Shown: positions 6,842-15,727 of the stretch, piece after piece
How positions within the stretch are numbered: position 1 is the first letter of the stretch
Layout of the letters: each line of letters starts with the position of its first letter
Assembly: GCF_036226445.1 (NCBI RefSeq)
Contig: NZ_CP108474.1
Coordinates: forward strand, 5,022,001 to 5,086,000
Source: Streptomyces sp. NBC_01255
Lineage (GTDB): Bacteria > Actinomycetota > Actinomycetes > Streptomycetales > Streptomycetaceae
Reading direction: 5' to 3'
DNA length: 64,000 nt
Notes under the pieces: model-generated
Seen by the model: the letters and a program-made list of their open reading frames with translations, nothing else
Told to the model about the DNA's origin: nothing
Database searches by the model: none
Program-made: the position numbers and the translations under genes

Positions 6842-9622
6842 ATGGCAGCCCAGCGGACCCAGGCCCTCGTCCTCATCGGCCACGGCATGGTCGGCCACCG
6901 GCTCCTGGAGGCGCTGGCCGAGCGCGGGGCGCTCGCGGACCCGGCCGACCCGGACGGGCCCGGCTGGCGGGTGACCGTGCTCGCGGAGGAGGACGTGCCC
7001 GCCTACGACCGGGTTCATCTCTCCTCCGTCTTCACCGGTACCGACCCAAACCAACTGGGCCTCTCCACGCCCGAGTTCCTCTCCGGGCACGGCATCGACC
7101 TGCGGCTCGGCGACCCGGCCGAGCTCGTCGACACGGCCGCCCGCACGGTCACCACCACCTCCGGCGCCGTCGTCGCCTACGACGCGCTGGTCCTGGCCAC
7201 CGGCTCGTACCCCTTCGTGCCGCCGATCCCCGGCGCCGACGCGCCCGGCTGCTTCACCTACCGCACGCTCTACGATGTCGACGCGCTCACGACGTACACC
7301 GAGGCCGACGGGGCCGCCGCGGCGGAGGAGTTCCGTACCGGCGTCGTCATCGGCGGCGGGCTTCTCGGCCTGGAGGCCGCCGGGGCACTCCGTACGCTCG
7401 GACTCGCCACGCACGTCGTCGAGTTCGCGCCCCGCCTCATGCCGCTCCAGGTCGACGACGGCGGCGCGGCGGCCCTGCGCGCCACCATCGAGTCGATGGG
7501 CGTGGCCGTGCACACGGGCGTCGGAGCCGCCGAGGTCGAGACGGACGCGGACGGGAAGGTGTGCGGCCTCAGGCTGTCGAGCGGCGAGGAGCTCCCCGCC
7601 GACGTCGTCGTCTTCTCCGCCGGGGTGCGGCCGCGCGACCGGCTCGCCCGCGAGGCGGGGCTCGCGGTCGGGGACCGCGGGGGAGTGGCGGTGGACGAAC
7701 GCTGCCGGACTACCGATCCGTACGTGTACGCGATCGGGGAGTGCGCGCAGACCTCCGACGGGCGGGTGTACGGGCTCGTGGCGCCCGGCTACCAGATGGC
7801 GGAGGCGGTCGCCGACCAGCTCGCGGGCGACGGGACGACCGTGTTCACGGGCGCCGACACCTCCACCAGGCTGAAGCTGCTCGGCGCGGACGTGGCCTCC
7901 TTCGGCGATCCTTTCGCGGAGGGGGCGCAGGCCGCCGAGGTGGTCTTCTCGGACGGGCGCGAGGGCGTCTACAAGAAGCTGCTCTTCGGCCCTGAGGGGC
8001 AGCTCCTCGGCGGCATCCTGGTCGGCGACGCCGACGCGTACGGCTCGCTCAAGCCGCACGCCGGACGGCAACTGCCGGCCCCGCCCGCCGCGTTCCTCCT
8101 CCCCGCCTCCGCCGCCGGTGCCGAGCCGCCCGGCGCAGACGCGCTCCCCGACGACGCCGTCGTCTGCTCCTGCCACAACGTGACGAAGGGCGCGGTGGCC
8201 GGGGCGATCGCCGAGCACGGACTGACCGACATCGGCGGGATCAAGCGCTGCACCAAGGCCGGCACCGGCTGCGGAGGGTGCGTGAACACCCTCCAGGCCG
8301 TCCTCGACGCGGCGGGCGTGGAGAAGCCGAAGGGCCTGTGCGAGCACTTCCCCGAGCTCTCCCGCCCGGAGCTGTACGCGCTCGTCCGCGACGAACACAT
8401 CCGCTCGTACAGCGAGCTGGTGGAGAGGCACGGCTCCGGCGGCGCGGGCTGCACGGTCTGCAAGCCGGTCGTGGCCAACGTCCTCGGCACCCTCGCACCC
8501 GAACTGGGCCTGCGGCACGTCCTGGAGGGCGAGCAGGCCGCGCTCCAGGACTCCAACGACCTCTTCCTCGCCAACCTCCAGAAGGACGGCACGTACTCGG
8601 TGGTGCCGCGCGTCCCCGGCGGCGAGATCACCGCCGAACAGCTCATCGTCATCGGCGAGGTGGCCCGCGACCACGGCCTCTACAGCAAGATCACCGGCGG
8701 TCAGCGGATCGACCTCTTCGGCGCGAGGAAGGAGGAACTGCCCGCCATCTGGCGGCGGTTGATCGCCGCCGGATTCGAGTCGGGGCAGGCGTACGGAAAG
8801 TCCCTTCGGACGGTCAAGTCCTGCGTAGGGTCCCGGTTCTGCCGCTTCGGGCAGGGCGACTCGGTGCAGCTCGCGATCGACCTGGAGCTCCGCTACCGGG
8901 GCCTGCGCGCCCCGCACAAGATCAAGGGCGGGGTCTCGGGCTGTCTGCGCGAGTGCGCGGAGGCCCGCGGCAAGGACATCGGCGTCATCGCCACCGCCGG
9001 CGGCTGGAACCTCTACGTCTGCGGCAACGGCGGCACGAATCCCCGCCACGCCGACCTGCTCGCCTCCGACCTGTCGGCCGCCGGGCTGTTCGCGCTGATC
9101 GACCGCTTCCTCATGTACTACGTACGGACGGGGGAGCGCCTGGAGCGCACCTCGGCGTGGCTGGAGCGGCTCGGTGGGGGGACGGATCACCTCCGGGAGG
9201 TCCTGATCGAGGACTCGCTGGGGATCGGCGCCGAGCTCGAAGCGCAGATGGACCGGCACGTCGCCGCGTACCGCGACGAGTGGCGGGCCGTCCTCGACGA
9301 CCCGGCGGCTCTGGCCCGCTTCGAGCCGCACGTGGCCGGGGTGGAGTTCCTGGAGCCGGGGCGCGGGCGGGCCGCCGTCCTCGCGGACGGCACGGAGGCG
9401 GCGCTCTTCCGGGACGGGGACGGCGAGGTGTACGCGGTGGGGAACCGGGACCCGTTCTCGGGCGCCGACGTCATCGCGAACGGGATCATGGGCAGCCGCG
9501 ACGGGGTGCCGGTCGTGGCCTCTCCGATGCACAAGCAGGAGTTCGACCTGCGGACCGGGGCGTGCCTCGACGACCCGGAGGTGTCCCTCCCGGTGCTGCC
9601 GGTTCCTCCGGCCCCTCGCTGA
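6842..9622 (+). CDS. nirBD: NADH/NADPH nitrite reductase, NirB fused to NirD
   Basis: A 926-aa cytoplasmic enzyme that reduces nitrite to ammonium with NAD(P)H. Domains in order: FAD/NAD(P)-binding oxidoreductase (first nucleotide motif at about residues 10-20, second VVIGGGLLGLEAAG near 167-180, FAD motif VYAIGECAQ near 299); BFD-like [2Fe-2S] domain with CSC at 441-443 and CTKAGTGCGGC at about 471-481; ferredoxin-like repeat; and the [4Fe-4S]-siroheme domain with Cys 661, 667, 701 and 705 (CVGSRFC and GCLREC). From about residue 820 it continues into a Rieske-like NirD domain (EFLEPGRGRAAVLADG ... PVVASPMHKQEFDLRTG), normally a separate small subunit. GGAGA six bases before ATG supports the start. 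The neighbouring chelatase and NarK fit nitrate/nitrite assimilation. Confidence 0.92.
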   Translation: MAAQRTQALVLIGHGMVGHRLLEALAERGALADPADPDGPGWRVTVLAEEDVPAYDRVHLSSVFTGTDPNQLGLSTPEFLSGHGIDLRLGDPAELVDTAARTVTTTSGAVVAYDALVLATGSYPFVPPIPGADAPGCFTYRTLYDVDALTTYTEADGAAAAEEFRTGVVIGGGLLGLEAAGALRTLGLATHVVEFAPRLMPLQVDDGGAAALRATIESMGVAVHTGVGAAEVETDADGKVCGLRLSSGEELPADVVVFSAGVRPRDRLAREAGLAVGDRGGVAVDERCRTTDPYVYAIGECAQTSDGRVYGLVAPGYQMAEAVADQLAGDGTTVFTGADTSTRLKLLGADVASFGDPFAEGAQAAEVVFSDGREGVYKKLLFGPEGQLLGGILVGDADAYGSLKPHAGRQLPAPPAAFLLPASAAGAEPPGADALPDDAVVCSCHNVTKGAVAGAIAEHGLTDIGGIKRCTKAGTGCGGCVNTLQAVLDAAGVEKPKGLCEHFPELSRPELYALVRDEHIRSYSELVERHGSGGAGCTVCKPVVANVLGTLAPELGLRHVLEGEQAALQDSNDLFLANLQKDGTYSVVPRVPGGEITAEQLIVIGEVARDHGLYSKITGGQRIDLFGARKEELPAIWRRLIAAGFESGQAYGKSLRTVKSCVGSRFCRFGQGDSVQLAIDLELRYRGLRAPHKIKGGVSGCLRECAEARGKDIGVIATAGGWNLYVCGNGGTNPRHADLLASDLSAAGLFALIDRFLMYYVRTGERLERTSAWLERLGGGTDHLREVLIEDSLGIGAELEAQMDRHVAAYRDEWRAVLDDPAALARFEPHVAGVEFLEPGRGRAAVLADGTEAALFRDGDGEVYAVGNRDPFSGADVIANGIMGSRDGVPVVASPMHKQEFDLRTGACLDDPEVSLPVLPVPPAPR

Positions 9623-9744
9623 CGGGACCTCCGCCCGCCGGACCGGCGACCATCGGCACTCACGCCCCCCTTACCCCGAAGCGCAGCCTGGAAGAGCAAG
9701 GAAAGTCTGCGAAAGCCGAGAAGGCGAAAAGGCAGGGAAGCGCC

Positions 9745-11178
9745 ATGAGTTCCGTAGTCCAGTCCCAGGACCAGGGCAGTAGAAGGACGGGCGGGCCCGC
9801 CCCGTCGTACGACACGGAGCAGTACCGTCCCGGGAAGCCGATCACCGACTGGGAGCCCGAGAACGAGCTCTTCTGGAAGTCCATCGGCAAGAAGGTCGCC
9901 ACCCGTAATCTCTGGATCGCGGTTCCGGCGCTGCTCGTGGCCTTCGTCGTCTGGCAGGTCTGGTCGGTCACCGCGACCAATCTCAAGGACGTCGGCTTCG
10001 GCTTCTCCACCTCGCAGCTGTTCTGGCTGACGGCCATCCCCGGTCTGACCGGCGGCACGGCCCGGATCTTCTACACCTTCCTCGGCCCGATGGTCGGCCA
10101 GCGCCGCTTCACCGCGCTGTCGACGGTCGTCCTGATCGTGCCGCTGATCTGGCTCGGCATCGCCATCCAGGATCCGACGACCCCGTACGGCGTGATGGTC
10201 GCCATCGCCGCGCTCTGCGGCATCGGCGGCGCGAACTTCGCCTCGTCCCTCGCCAACATCGGCTTCTTCTTCCCGAAGGCCAGGAAGGGCAGCGCGACCG
10301 GCATCAACGGCGGTCTCGGCAACCTCGGCGTCTCCGTCGTCCAGCTCCTCACCCCGATTGTCATCACCTGGTCGACGATCGCGATCGGCTCCGCGCAGCA
10401 CAAGGCCGACGGCACTCCCGTCTACCTGCAGAACGCCGCGTTCCTCTGGGTGCCGATCCTGCTGATCCTCGCGGCCGTCGCCTGGTTCGGGCAGAACGAC
10501 CTCAAGGTGGCCTCGACCCCCTTCAGCCAGCAGAAGATCATCTTCAAGCGGAAGCACAACTGGCTGATGACCTGGCTGTACGTCGGCACCTTCGGCTCCT
10601 TCATCGGCTTCGCCGCCGCCCTGCCGATGCTCATCAAGACCACGTTCCCGGACTACTCCGTCGCCACCTACGCCTGGATGGGCCCGGCCGTCGGCGCCCT
10701 CGCCCGCTGGGGCGGCGGCTGGATCGCCGACAAGTGGGGCGGCGCCCGGGTCACGATCCTGTCCTTCGTGGGCATGGCCGTCTCCATCGTCGGCGTGATC
10801 ACCTTCCTGCCCTCGGGCAGTGACAGCGGCTCCTTCTACGGTTTCTTCTTCTGCTTCCTCGCCGCGTTCTTCTTCTCCGGAATCGGGAACGGTTCGACGT
10901 TCCGGCAGATCCCGGTCATCTTCCGCGGCACCCACCTGAAGGGCCTTGAGGAAGGCGCCCCGGAATACGCCAGGGCGCTCAAGCAGGCGGAAATGGAGTC
11001 GGGTGCCGTCACCGGATTCACCTCGGCCATCGCCGCCTACGGTTTCTTCTTCATCCCGGCCCTCTTCGCCTCGGTGGCCGTGACCAGCGCGATGTGGGGA
11101 TTCGTCGCCTTCTACGTCAGCTGCATGGTCGTGACCTGGTGGTTCTACGCCCGCAAGAGCGCCGAGGCACCCAGCTGA
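9745..11178 (+). CDS. narK: Nitrate/nitrite transporter, NarK/NasA type MFS
   Basis: This is a 477-aa MFS carrier with about 12 helices. A 60-residue cytoplasmic N-terminus leads into ATRNLWIAVPALLVAFVVW. Two nitrate-signature-like glycine-rich stretches are visible, GIGGANFASSLANIGFFFP (about 165-183) plus SATGINGGLGNLGV, and GIGNGSTFRQIPVIF (about 382-396). The LARWGGGWIADKWGG loop is also typical of NarK proteins. The function is nitrate uptake and/or nitrite exchange across the cytoplasmic membrane. It follows nirBD by 122 bases, so co-transcription is plausible. ATG 9745 follows a GGGAAG ribosome site; the upstream open frame is non-coding shadow. Confidence 0.9.
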   Translation: MSSVVQSQDQGSRRTGGPAPSYDTEQYRPGKPITDWEPENELFWKSIGKKVATRNLWIAVPALLVAFVVWQVWSVTATNLKDVGFGFSTSQLFWLTAIPGLTGGTARIFYTFLGPMVGQRRFTALSTVVLIVPLIWLGIAIQDPTTPYGVMVAIAALCGIGGANFASSLANIGFFFPKARKGSATGINGGLGNLGVSVVQLLTPIVITWSTIAIGSAQHKADGTPVYLQNAAFLWVPILLILAAVAWFGQNDLKVASTPFSQQKIIFKRKHNWLMTWLYVGTFGSFIGFAAALPMLIKTTFPDYSVATYAWMGPAVGALARWGGGWIADKWGGARVTILSFVGMAVSIVGVITFLPSGSDSGSFYGFFFCFLAAFFFSGIGNGSTFRQIPVIFRGTHLKGLEEGAPEYARALKQAEMESGAVTGFTSAIAAYGFFFIPALFASVAVTSAMWGFVAFYVSCMVVTWWFYARKSAEAPS

Positions 11179-11198
11179 GCCCCTGTTTTCCTCGTCAT

Positions 11199-11228
11199 CG
11201 GAAGGTCCCGCCACGGCGGGGCCTTCCG
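11199..11228 (+). terminator. Hairpin after narK
   Basis: A 13-bp stem (11199-11211 with 11216-11228, one T-G wobble) closes a CACG loop 20 bases after the narK stop. It separates the nirBD-narK unit from the pfl unit. Confidence 0.75.
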
Positions 11229-11282
11229 GCGTTCCCGGAACAGGACCAAAGCCCGTCGACCGGTGACCAATGCCGACCGAAA

Positions 11283-11292
11283 TGATCGATCA
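11283..11292. promoter_or_regulatory. Palindrome TGATCGATCA upstream of pflB
   Basis: A perfect 10-bp palindrome in a locally AT-rich stretch lies just upstream of the leader peptide and pflB. It could be half or all of an operator for a redox or oxygen regulator, but it does not match the FNR consensus spacing (TTGAT-N4-ATCAA) or the actinobacterial Rex site. A chance palindrome is possible. Confidence 0.3.
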
Positions 11293-11303
11293 AAAGGAGT
11301 GGA

Positions 11304-11333
11304 ATGGAGGTAAGCGAAGACGCGATCGAATGA
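11304..11333 (+). CDS. Possible 9-residue leader peptide before pflB
   Basis: ATG at 11304 is preceded by AAAGGAG at 11293-11299, the best ribosome-binding site in this stretch, and opens the short frame MEVSEDAIE followed by TGA. The stop lies 13 bases before the pflB start, whose own ribosome site is weak. This arrangement resembles an upstream peptide that delivers ribosomes to pflB by reinitiation or controls it. No run of a regulatory amino acid is seen. It could instead be a remnant of a former start. Confidence 0.4.
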   Translation: MEVSEDAIE

Positions 11334-11346
11334 ATCGAAGAAGGCG

Positions 11347-13626
11347 GTGCGGGCAGTGACTGCAACTCCTGCTGAGGCAACGACGACCGAGCGGGCCTGG
11401 AAGGGCTTCAAGGGCGGGCTCTGGCGCGACGCCGTCGACGTCCGCGACTTCATCCAGCAGAACTACACGCCGTACGAGGGCGACGACTCCTTCCTCGCAG
11501 GCCCCACCGAGCGGACCACCGCCGTGTGGAAGGCCATCACGGACAAGTTCCCGGAGGAGCGCGCCAAGGGCGTCCACGACGTCTCGTACGACATCCCCTC
11601 CACCATCACCGCCCACGCCCCCGGTTACATCGACCGCGACAAGGACCTGATCGTCGGCCTCCAGACCGACGCCCCGCTGAAGCGCGCGATCATGCCGTAC
11701 GGCGGCTGGCGCATGGTCGCCGGCGCCCTGGAGACCTACGGCTACCCGGTCTCCTCGGACCTGGAGAAGGTCTTCACCGAGTACCGCAAGACCCACAACG
11801 CCGGTGTCTTCGACGCGTACACCCCCGAGATCCGCGCCGCCCGCAAGGCCGGCATCGTCACCGGCCTCCCCGACGCCTACGGCCGCGGCCGCATCATCGG
11901 CGACTACCGCCGTGTCGCGCTCTACGGCGTCGACCGCCTGATCGCGGTGAAGAAGGAGGAGAAGGAGGAGCTCAACGCCCTCCCCGCAGGGAACCGCTCC
12001 CTGGAGGAGACCATCCGTCTCCGCGAGGAGCTCTCCGAGCAGATCCGCGCCCTCGGCGAACTCAAGGCGATGGCCGCCTCCTACGGCCACGACATCTCCG
12101 CCCCCGCCGGCACGGGCCGCGAGGCGATCCAGTGGCTGTACTTCGCCTACCTCGCCGCCGTGAAGGAGCAGAACGGCGCCGCGATGTCCCTCGGCCGGAC
12201 GTCCACCTTCCTCGACGTCTACCTCCAGCGCGACATCGAGGCCGGTCTCCTCACCGAGGAGCAGGCCCAGGAGCTCGTCGACGACTTCATCATCAAGCTC
12301 CGCATCGTCCGCTTCCTGCGCACCCCCGAGTACGACGAACTGTTCTCCGGCGACCCCACCTGGGTCACCGAGTCCATCGCCGGCATGGGGGAGGACGGCC
12401 GCCCGCTCGTCACGAAGACCTCCTTCCGCTACCTCCAGACGCTCTACAACCTCGGCCCGGCCCCCGAGCCGAACATGACGGTCTTCTGGTCGCCGCAGCT
12501 CCCGCAGGGCTTCAAGGAGTTCTGCGCGAGGGTCTCCATCGACACCTCCTCCGTCCAGTACGAGTCGGACGAGCTGATGCGGCCGCGCTTCGGCGACGAC
12601 ACCGCCATCGCCTGCTGCGTCTCCGCGATGCCCGTCGGCAAGCAGATGCAGTTCTTCGGCGCCCGTGTGAACCTCGCCAAGACCCTCCTCTACGCGATCA
12701 ACGGCGGCCGCGACGAGAAGTCCGGCGCCCAGGTCGGCCCGGAGAGCGGCCCCATCACTGCGGACGTCCTCGACTACGACGAGGTCATGGCCAAGTTCGA
12801 CGAGCAGATGGAGTGGCTCGCGAGCGTCTACGTCCACGCCCTGAACGTCATCCACTACATGCACGACCGGTACGCCTACGAGCGCATCGAGATGGCGCTC
12901 CACGACCGCGACGTGCGCCGCACCATGGCCTGCGGCATCGCCGGCCTCTCCGTCGCCGCCGACTCCCTCGCCGCCGTCAAGTACGCCAAGGTCACCCCGG
13001 TCCGGGACGAGACCGGCCTCGCGACCGACTACGTCATCGACGGCGAGTACCCGGCGTACGGCAACAACGACGAGCGCGTCGACCAGATCGCCGTCGGGCT
13101 GGTCGAGGAGTTCATGCGGAAGGTGCGCAAGCACCCGACGTACCGCGACGCCGAACACACCCAGTCCGTCCTGACCATCACCTCCAACGTCGTCTACGGC
13201 AAGAAGACCGGCAACACCCCCGACGGGCGCCGCGCGGGCGAGCCCTTCTCCCCGGGCGCCAACCCGATGAACGGCCGCGACACCCACGGCTACGTGGCCT
13301 CGGCCCTCTCGGTCGCCAAGCTCCCGTACGAGGACGCGGAGGACGGCATCTCGCTCACCAACACCGTCACCCCCGACGGCCTGGGCCGCACCCCCGAGGA
13401 GCGGATCAAGAACCTCGCCGGCGTCCTCGACGGCTACATGGCGAGCGACGGTTTCCACATGAACGTCAACGTCCTCAACCGCGACGTGCTGACGGACGCC
13501 ATGGAGCACCCGGAGAACCACCCGCAGCTGACCATCCGGGTCTCCGGATACGCGGTCAACTTCGTCCGGCTCACCCGCGAGCAGCAGCTCGACGTCCTGA
13601 ACCGCACCTTCCACGGCTCCCTGTAG
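11347..13626 (+). CDS. pflB: Pyruvate formate-lyase (formate C-acetyltransferase)
   Basis: This 759-aa glycyl-radical enzyme converts pyruvate and CoA to acetyl-CoA and formate without oxygen. The catalytic Cys pair is at 423-424 in IACCVSAMP and the radical-bearing Gly at 734 in the C-terminal RVSGYAVNF motif, both as in the E. coli enzyme, whose length (760) is also matched. Substrate-loop features such as [17 protein letters not shown] are present. GTG 11347 is used as start (GAAG six bases upstream); a second GTG three codons later is equally possible. The activase gene follows 84 bases downstream. A complete PFL in an aerobic actinomycete suggests survival metabolism under hypoxia. Confidence 0.95.
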   Translation: MRAVTATPAEATTTERAWKGFKGGLWRDAVDVRDFIQQNYTPYEGDDSFLAGPTERTTAVWKAITDKFPEERAKGVHDVSYDIPSTITAHAPGYIDRDKDLIVGLQTDAPLKRAIMPYGGWRMVAGALETYGYPVSSDLEKVFTEYRKTHNAGVFDAYTPEIRAARKAGIVTGLPDAYGRGRIIGDYRRVALYGVDRLIAVKKEEKEELNALPAGNRSLEETIRLREELSEQIRALGELKAMAASYGHDISAPAGTGREAIQWLYFAYLAAVKEQNGAAMSLGRTSTFLDVYLQRDIEAGLLTEEQAQELVDDFIIKLRIVRFLRTPEYDELFSGDPTWVTESIAGMGEDGRPLVTKTSFRYLQTLYNLGPAPEPNMTVFWSPQLPQGFKEFCARVSIDTSSVQYESDELMRPRFGDDTAIACCVSAMPVGKQMQFFGARVNLAKTLLYAINGGRDEKSGAQVGPESGPITADVLDYDEVMAKFDEQMEWLASVYVHALNVIHYMHDRYAYERIEMALHDRDVRRTMACGIAGLSVAADSLAAVKYAKVTPVRDETGLATDYVIDGEYPAYGNNDERVDQIAVGLVEEFMRKVRKHPTYRDAEHTQSVLTITSNVVYGKKTGNTPDGRRAGEPFSPGANPMNGRDTHGYVASALSVAKLPYEDAEDGISLTNTVTPDGLGRTPEERIKNLAGVLDGYMASDGFHMNVNVLNRDVLTDAMEHPENHPQLTIRVSGYAVNFVRLTREQQLDVLNRTFHGSL

Positions 13627-13710
13627 CCCCTGCGACGCACCCGGGGCCGACGGCGGCCCTCACCCCCCGGCCCCGGGGTCGCGCCCGACACCTTCCACGG
13701 AGGTCCTGCC

Positions 13711-14496
13711 ATGACCAGCCTCACCATCGGACCCGCCACCCCGGCCGCCGCGGCGACCCACCGGCCCTCCGAGGGCTCGGTCCACTCCTGGGACCTGTCG
13801 ACCGGTGTCGACGGACCCGGCACCCGCTTCGTCACCTTCCTCTCCGGCTGCCCCCTCACCTGTCTCTACTGCCACAACCCCGACACCTGGAGGATGCGCA
13901 ACGGCACGCGCACCTCCGCCGACGACGTGATCGCCGAGGCGGCCAAGTACGTCCGCTTCATCGCCGCCTCCGGCGGCGGGGCCACCCTCTCCGGCGGGGA
14001 GCCCCTCCTCCAGCCCGTCTTCACCGGCGAGCTCCTGCACCGGATGAAGCACGAGCTCGGCCTCCACACGGCCCTCGACACCTCGGGCTTCCTCGGTGTC
14101 CGCGCCACCGACGCCCTGCTGCGCGACACCGACCTGGTCCTGCTCGACATCAAGTCCTGGGACCCGGACACGTACAAGAAGGTCACCGGGCGGCCGCTGC
14201 GGCCGACCCTGGACTTCGCCCGGCGCCTCGCCGACCTCGGCCAGGAGGTCCACGTCCGCTTCGTGCTCGTCCCGGGGCTCACCGACGCCCCCGCCAACGT
14301 CGAGGGAGTCGCCGCCTTCGCCGCCGGCCTCGGCAACGTCTCCCGCGTGGACATCCTCCCCTTCCACAAGCTCGGCGAAGCCAAGTGGCAAGCACTCGCC
14401 AAGCCGTTCACCCTCCACGACACCCCGTCCCCGACGCCCGAGCAGGTCGCCGAGGCCCGCGAGGTCTTCCTCTCCCACGGCCTGCACGCCGTCTGA
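13711..14496 (+). CDS. pflA: Pyruvate formate-lyase activating enzyme (radical SAM)
   Basis: A 261-aa radical-SAM protein that installs the glycyl radical on PflB. The cluster-binding motif is C47-x3-C51-x2-C54 (SGCPLTCLYCHNP), followed by the SAM-binding TLSGGEPLLQ near 93-102 and the TALDTSGF and VLLDIKSWDP strands. The length fits the PflA group without an extra ferredoxin insert. GGAGG upstream supports ATG 13711. It is placed directly behind its substrate gene pflB, as in most genomes. An N-terminal extension of about 25 residues (Ala/Thr/Pro-rich) precedes the conserved SVHSWDLSTGVDGPG start of the family. Confidence 0.93.
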   Translation: MTSLTIGPATPAAAATHRPSEGSVHSWDLSTGVDGPGTRFVTFLSGCPLTCLYCHNPDTWRMRNGTRTSADDVIAEAAKYVRFIAASGGGATLSGGEPLLQPVFTGELLHRMKHELGLHTALDTSGFLGVRATDALLRDTDLVLLDIKSWDPDTYKKVTGRPLRPTLDFARRLADLGQEVHVRFVLVPGLTDAPANVEGVAAFAAGLGNVSRVDILPFHKLGEAKWQALAKPFTLHDTPSPTPEQVAEAREVFLSHGLHAV

Positions 14497-14563
14497 GCGA
14501 CGCACTCACCCTGCCACCCCGCAAAACAGGACGAACCGGTACGTACGCCCTTACCGTGGCCGC

Positions 14564-15727
14564 GTGACCGAGCCACCGCAGACAGCCGAGCCGAGCCCCG
14601 CCCCCGGAGACCCGGCCGCGGCCCCAGGAGATCCCGCCCCCGGCGCCGTGCCCGGGGACCCCGCAGCCGCCGGACCCGCGCCGCAGACCCCCGCCGACGT
14701 GCGCCGCCGTGCGGTCCTCGCGGGCACCCTCGTCTCCCTGCTCCTGATCCTCGCGATCGTCTTCGGCAGCCGCCTGCTCCGCGACTTCGACTCGGCCCTC
14801 CTGCCGTACGCCGTCGCCACGGTCTTCCTCGCCTTCGGCGTCGCCTACCGGTACACCGTCTGGATCTCCGCCCCCGGCGCCCGCCGCCTCTTCAAGCAGG
14901 GCTGGCGGTCCTTCTTCTCCGCCGCGAACTTCCGCAAGGCGCCCACCGCCCTGCCCCGGATGATCGCCACCTACCTCGGCTTCCAGAAGTTCCTCGGCGC
15001 CCGCTCCCACGCCCGCTGGGCCGCCCACCAGCTCGTCTTCTGGGGCTGTCTGCTGGCCGCCGCGATCACCTTCCCCCTCACCTGGGGCTGGTTCACCTTC
15101 ACCTCCTCCACCGGCTCGGGGCCCGGCTACGAGATGCGGATCTGGGGCCTCAAGGTCGTCGGCTTCGACGCGCTCAGCATCCTCGGCTGGCTCATGTTCC
15201 ACGGCCTCGACATCGCCGCCGTCCTCGTCATCGCCGGCGCCTCCTACTTCCTCTGGCGCCGCATGAAGGACCGCGCGGCCATCACCGGCCAGCGGTTCGC
15301 CTACGACCTGGTGCCCCTCCTCGCCCTCATCGTCATCTCCGTGACGGGGCTCCTGCTCACCTTCTCGTCGATCTTCCTGCACGGCGGCGGCTACGAGTTC
15401 CTCGCCATCCTCCACATGGTGTCCGTGGTCTTCACCCTCATCTACATCCCCTTCGGGAAGTTCTTCCACATCGTCCAGCGGCCCGCGGCCGTCGGCATGC
15501 AGCTCTTCAAATACACCTCCCGCGGCAAGGGCGGGTCCGCCGACACCGTCCTCGCCTGCCGCCGCTGCCAGGAGCCCATCGACACCGCCCCCTACGTCGA
15601 GAACCTCCAGGGCACCATGCGCGACCTCGACCTGGGCTTCGACGAATGGGCCGAGTACTGCCCCCGCTGCAAGCGCGTCCTCCGCGGCAACGCCTACCTC
15701 GACCACGTGAAGAAGGGCTTCAAATGA
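14564..15727 (+). CDS. Membrane b-type/quinone-interacting subunit (NarI/HdrE-like)
   Basis: A 387-aa membrane protein: a proline/alanine-rich N-terminal tail (about 45 residues), then roughly six hydrophobic helices with histidines positioned near helix ends (HQLVFWGCLLAAA, MFHGLDIAAVL, LHMVSVVFTLIYIPFGKFFHI), as in NarI-type haem b subunits. The C-terminal cytoplasmic part has a zinc-ribbon-like pair CRRC ... CPRC. Its stop codon overlaps the next start (ATGA), so it is translated together with the molybdopterin subunit and probably anchors it and exchanges electrons with quinones. The start is GTG 14564; no good ribosome site is seen, so a leaderless message is possible. It is not a typical MFS carrier despite its helices. 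Confidence 0.65.
   Translation: MTEPPQTAEPSPAPGDPAAAPGDPAPGAVPGDPAAAGPAPQTPADVRRRAVLAGTLVSLLLILAIVFGSRLLRDFDSALLPYAVATVFLAFGVAYRYTVWISAPGARRLFKQGWRSFFSAANFRKAPTALPRMIATYLGFQKFLGARSHARWAAHQLVFWGCLLAAAITFPLTWGWFTFTSSTGSGPGYEMRIWGLKVVGFDALSILGWLMFHGLDIAAVLVIAGASYFLWRRMKDRAAITGQRFAYDLVPLLALIVISVTGLLLTFSSIFLHGGGYEFLAILHMVSVVFTLIYIPFGKFFHIVQRPAAVGMQLFKYTSRGKGGSADTVLACRRCQEPIDTAPYVENLQGTMRDLDLGFDEWAEYCPRCKRVLRGNAYLDHVKKGFK

Noticed and set aside
11283..11292. FNR or Rex binding site before pflB
   Set aside because: The palindrome TGATCGATCA lacks the N4 spacing of FNR and the longer actinobacterial Rex consensus; listed only as a possible operator.
14096..14563. Longer N-terminus for the membrane b-type subunit
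   Set aside because: This stretch is the other frame of pflA and gives Arg/Ser/Pro-rich non-protein-like sequence; GTG 14564 begins the plausible protein.
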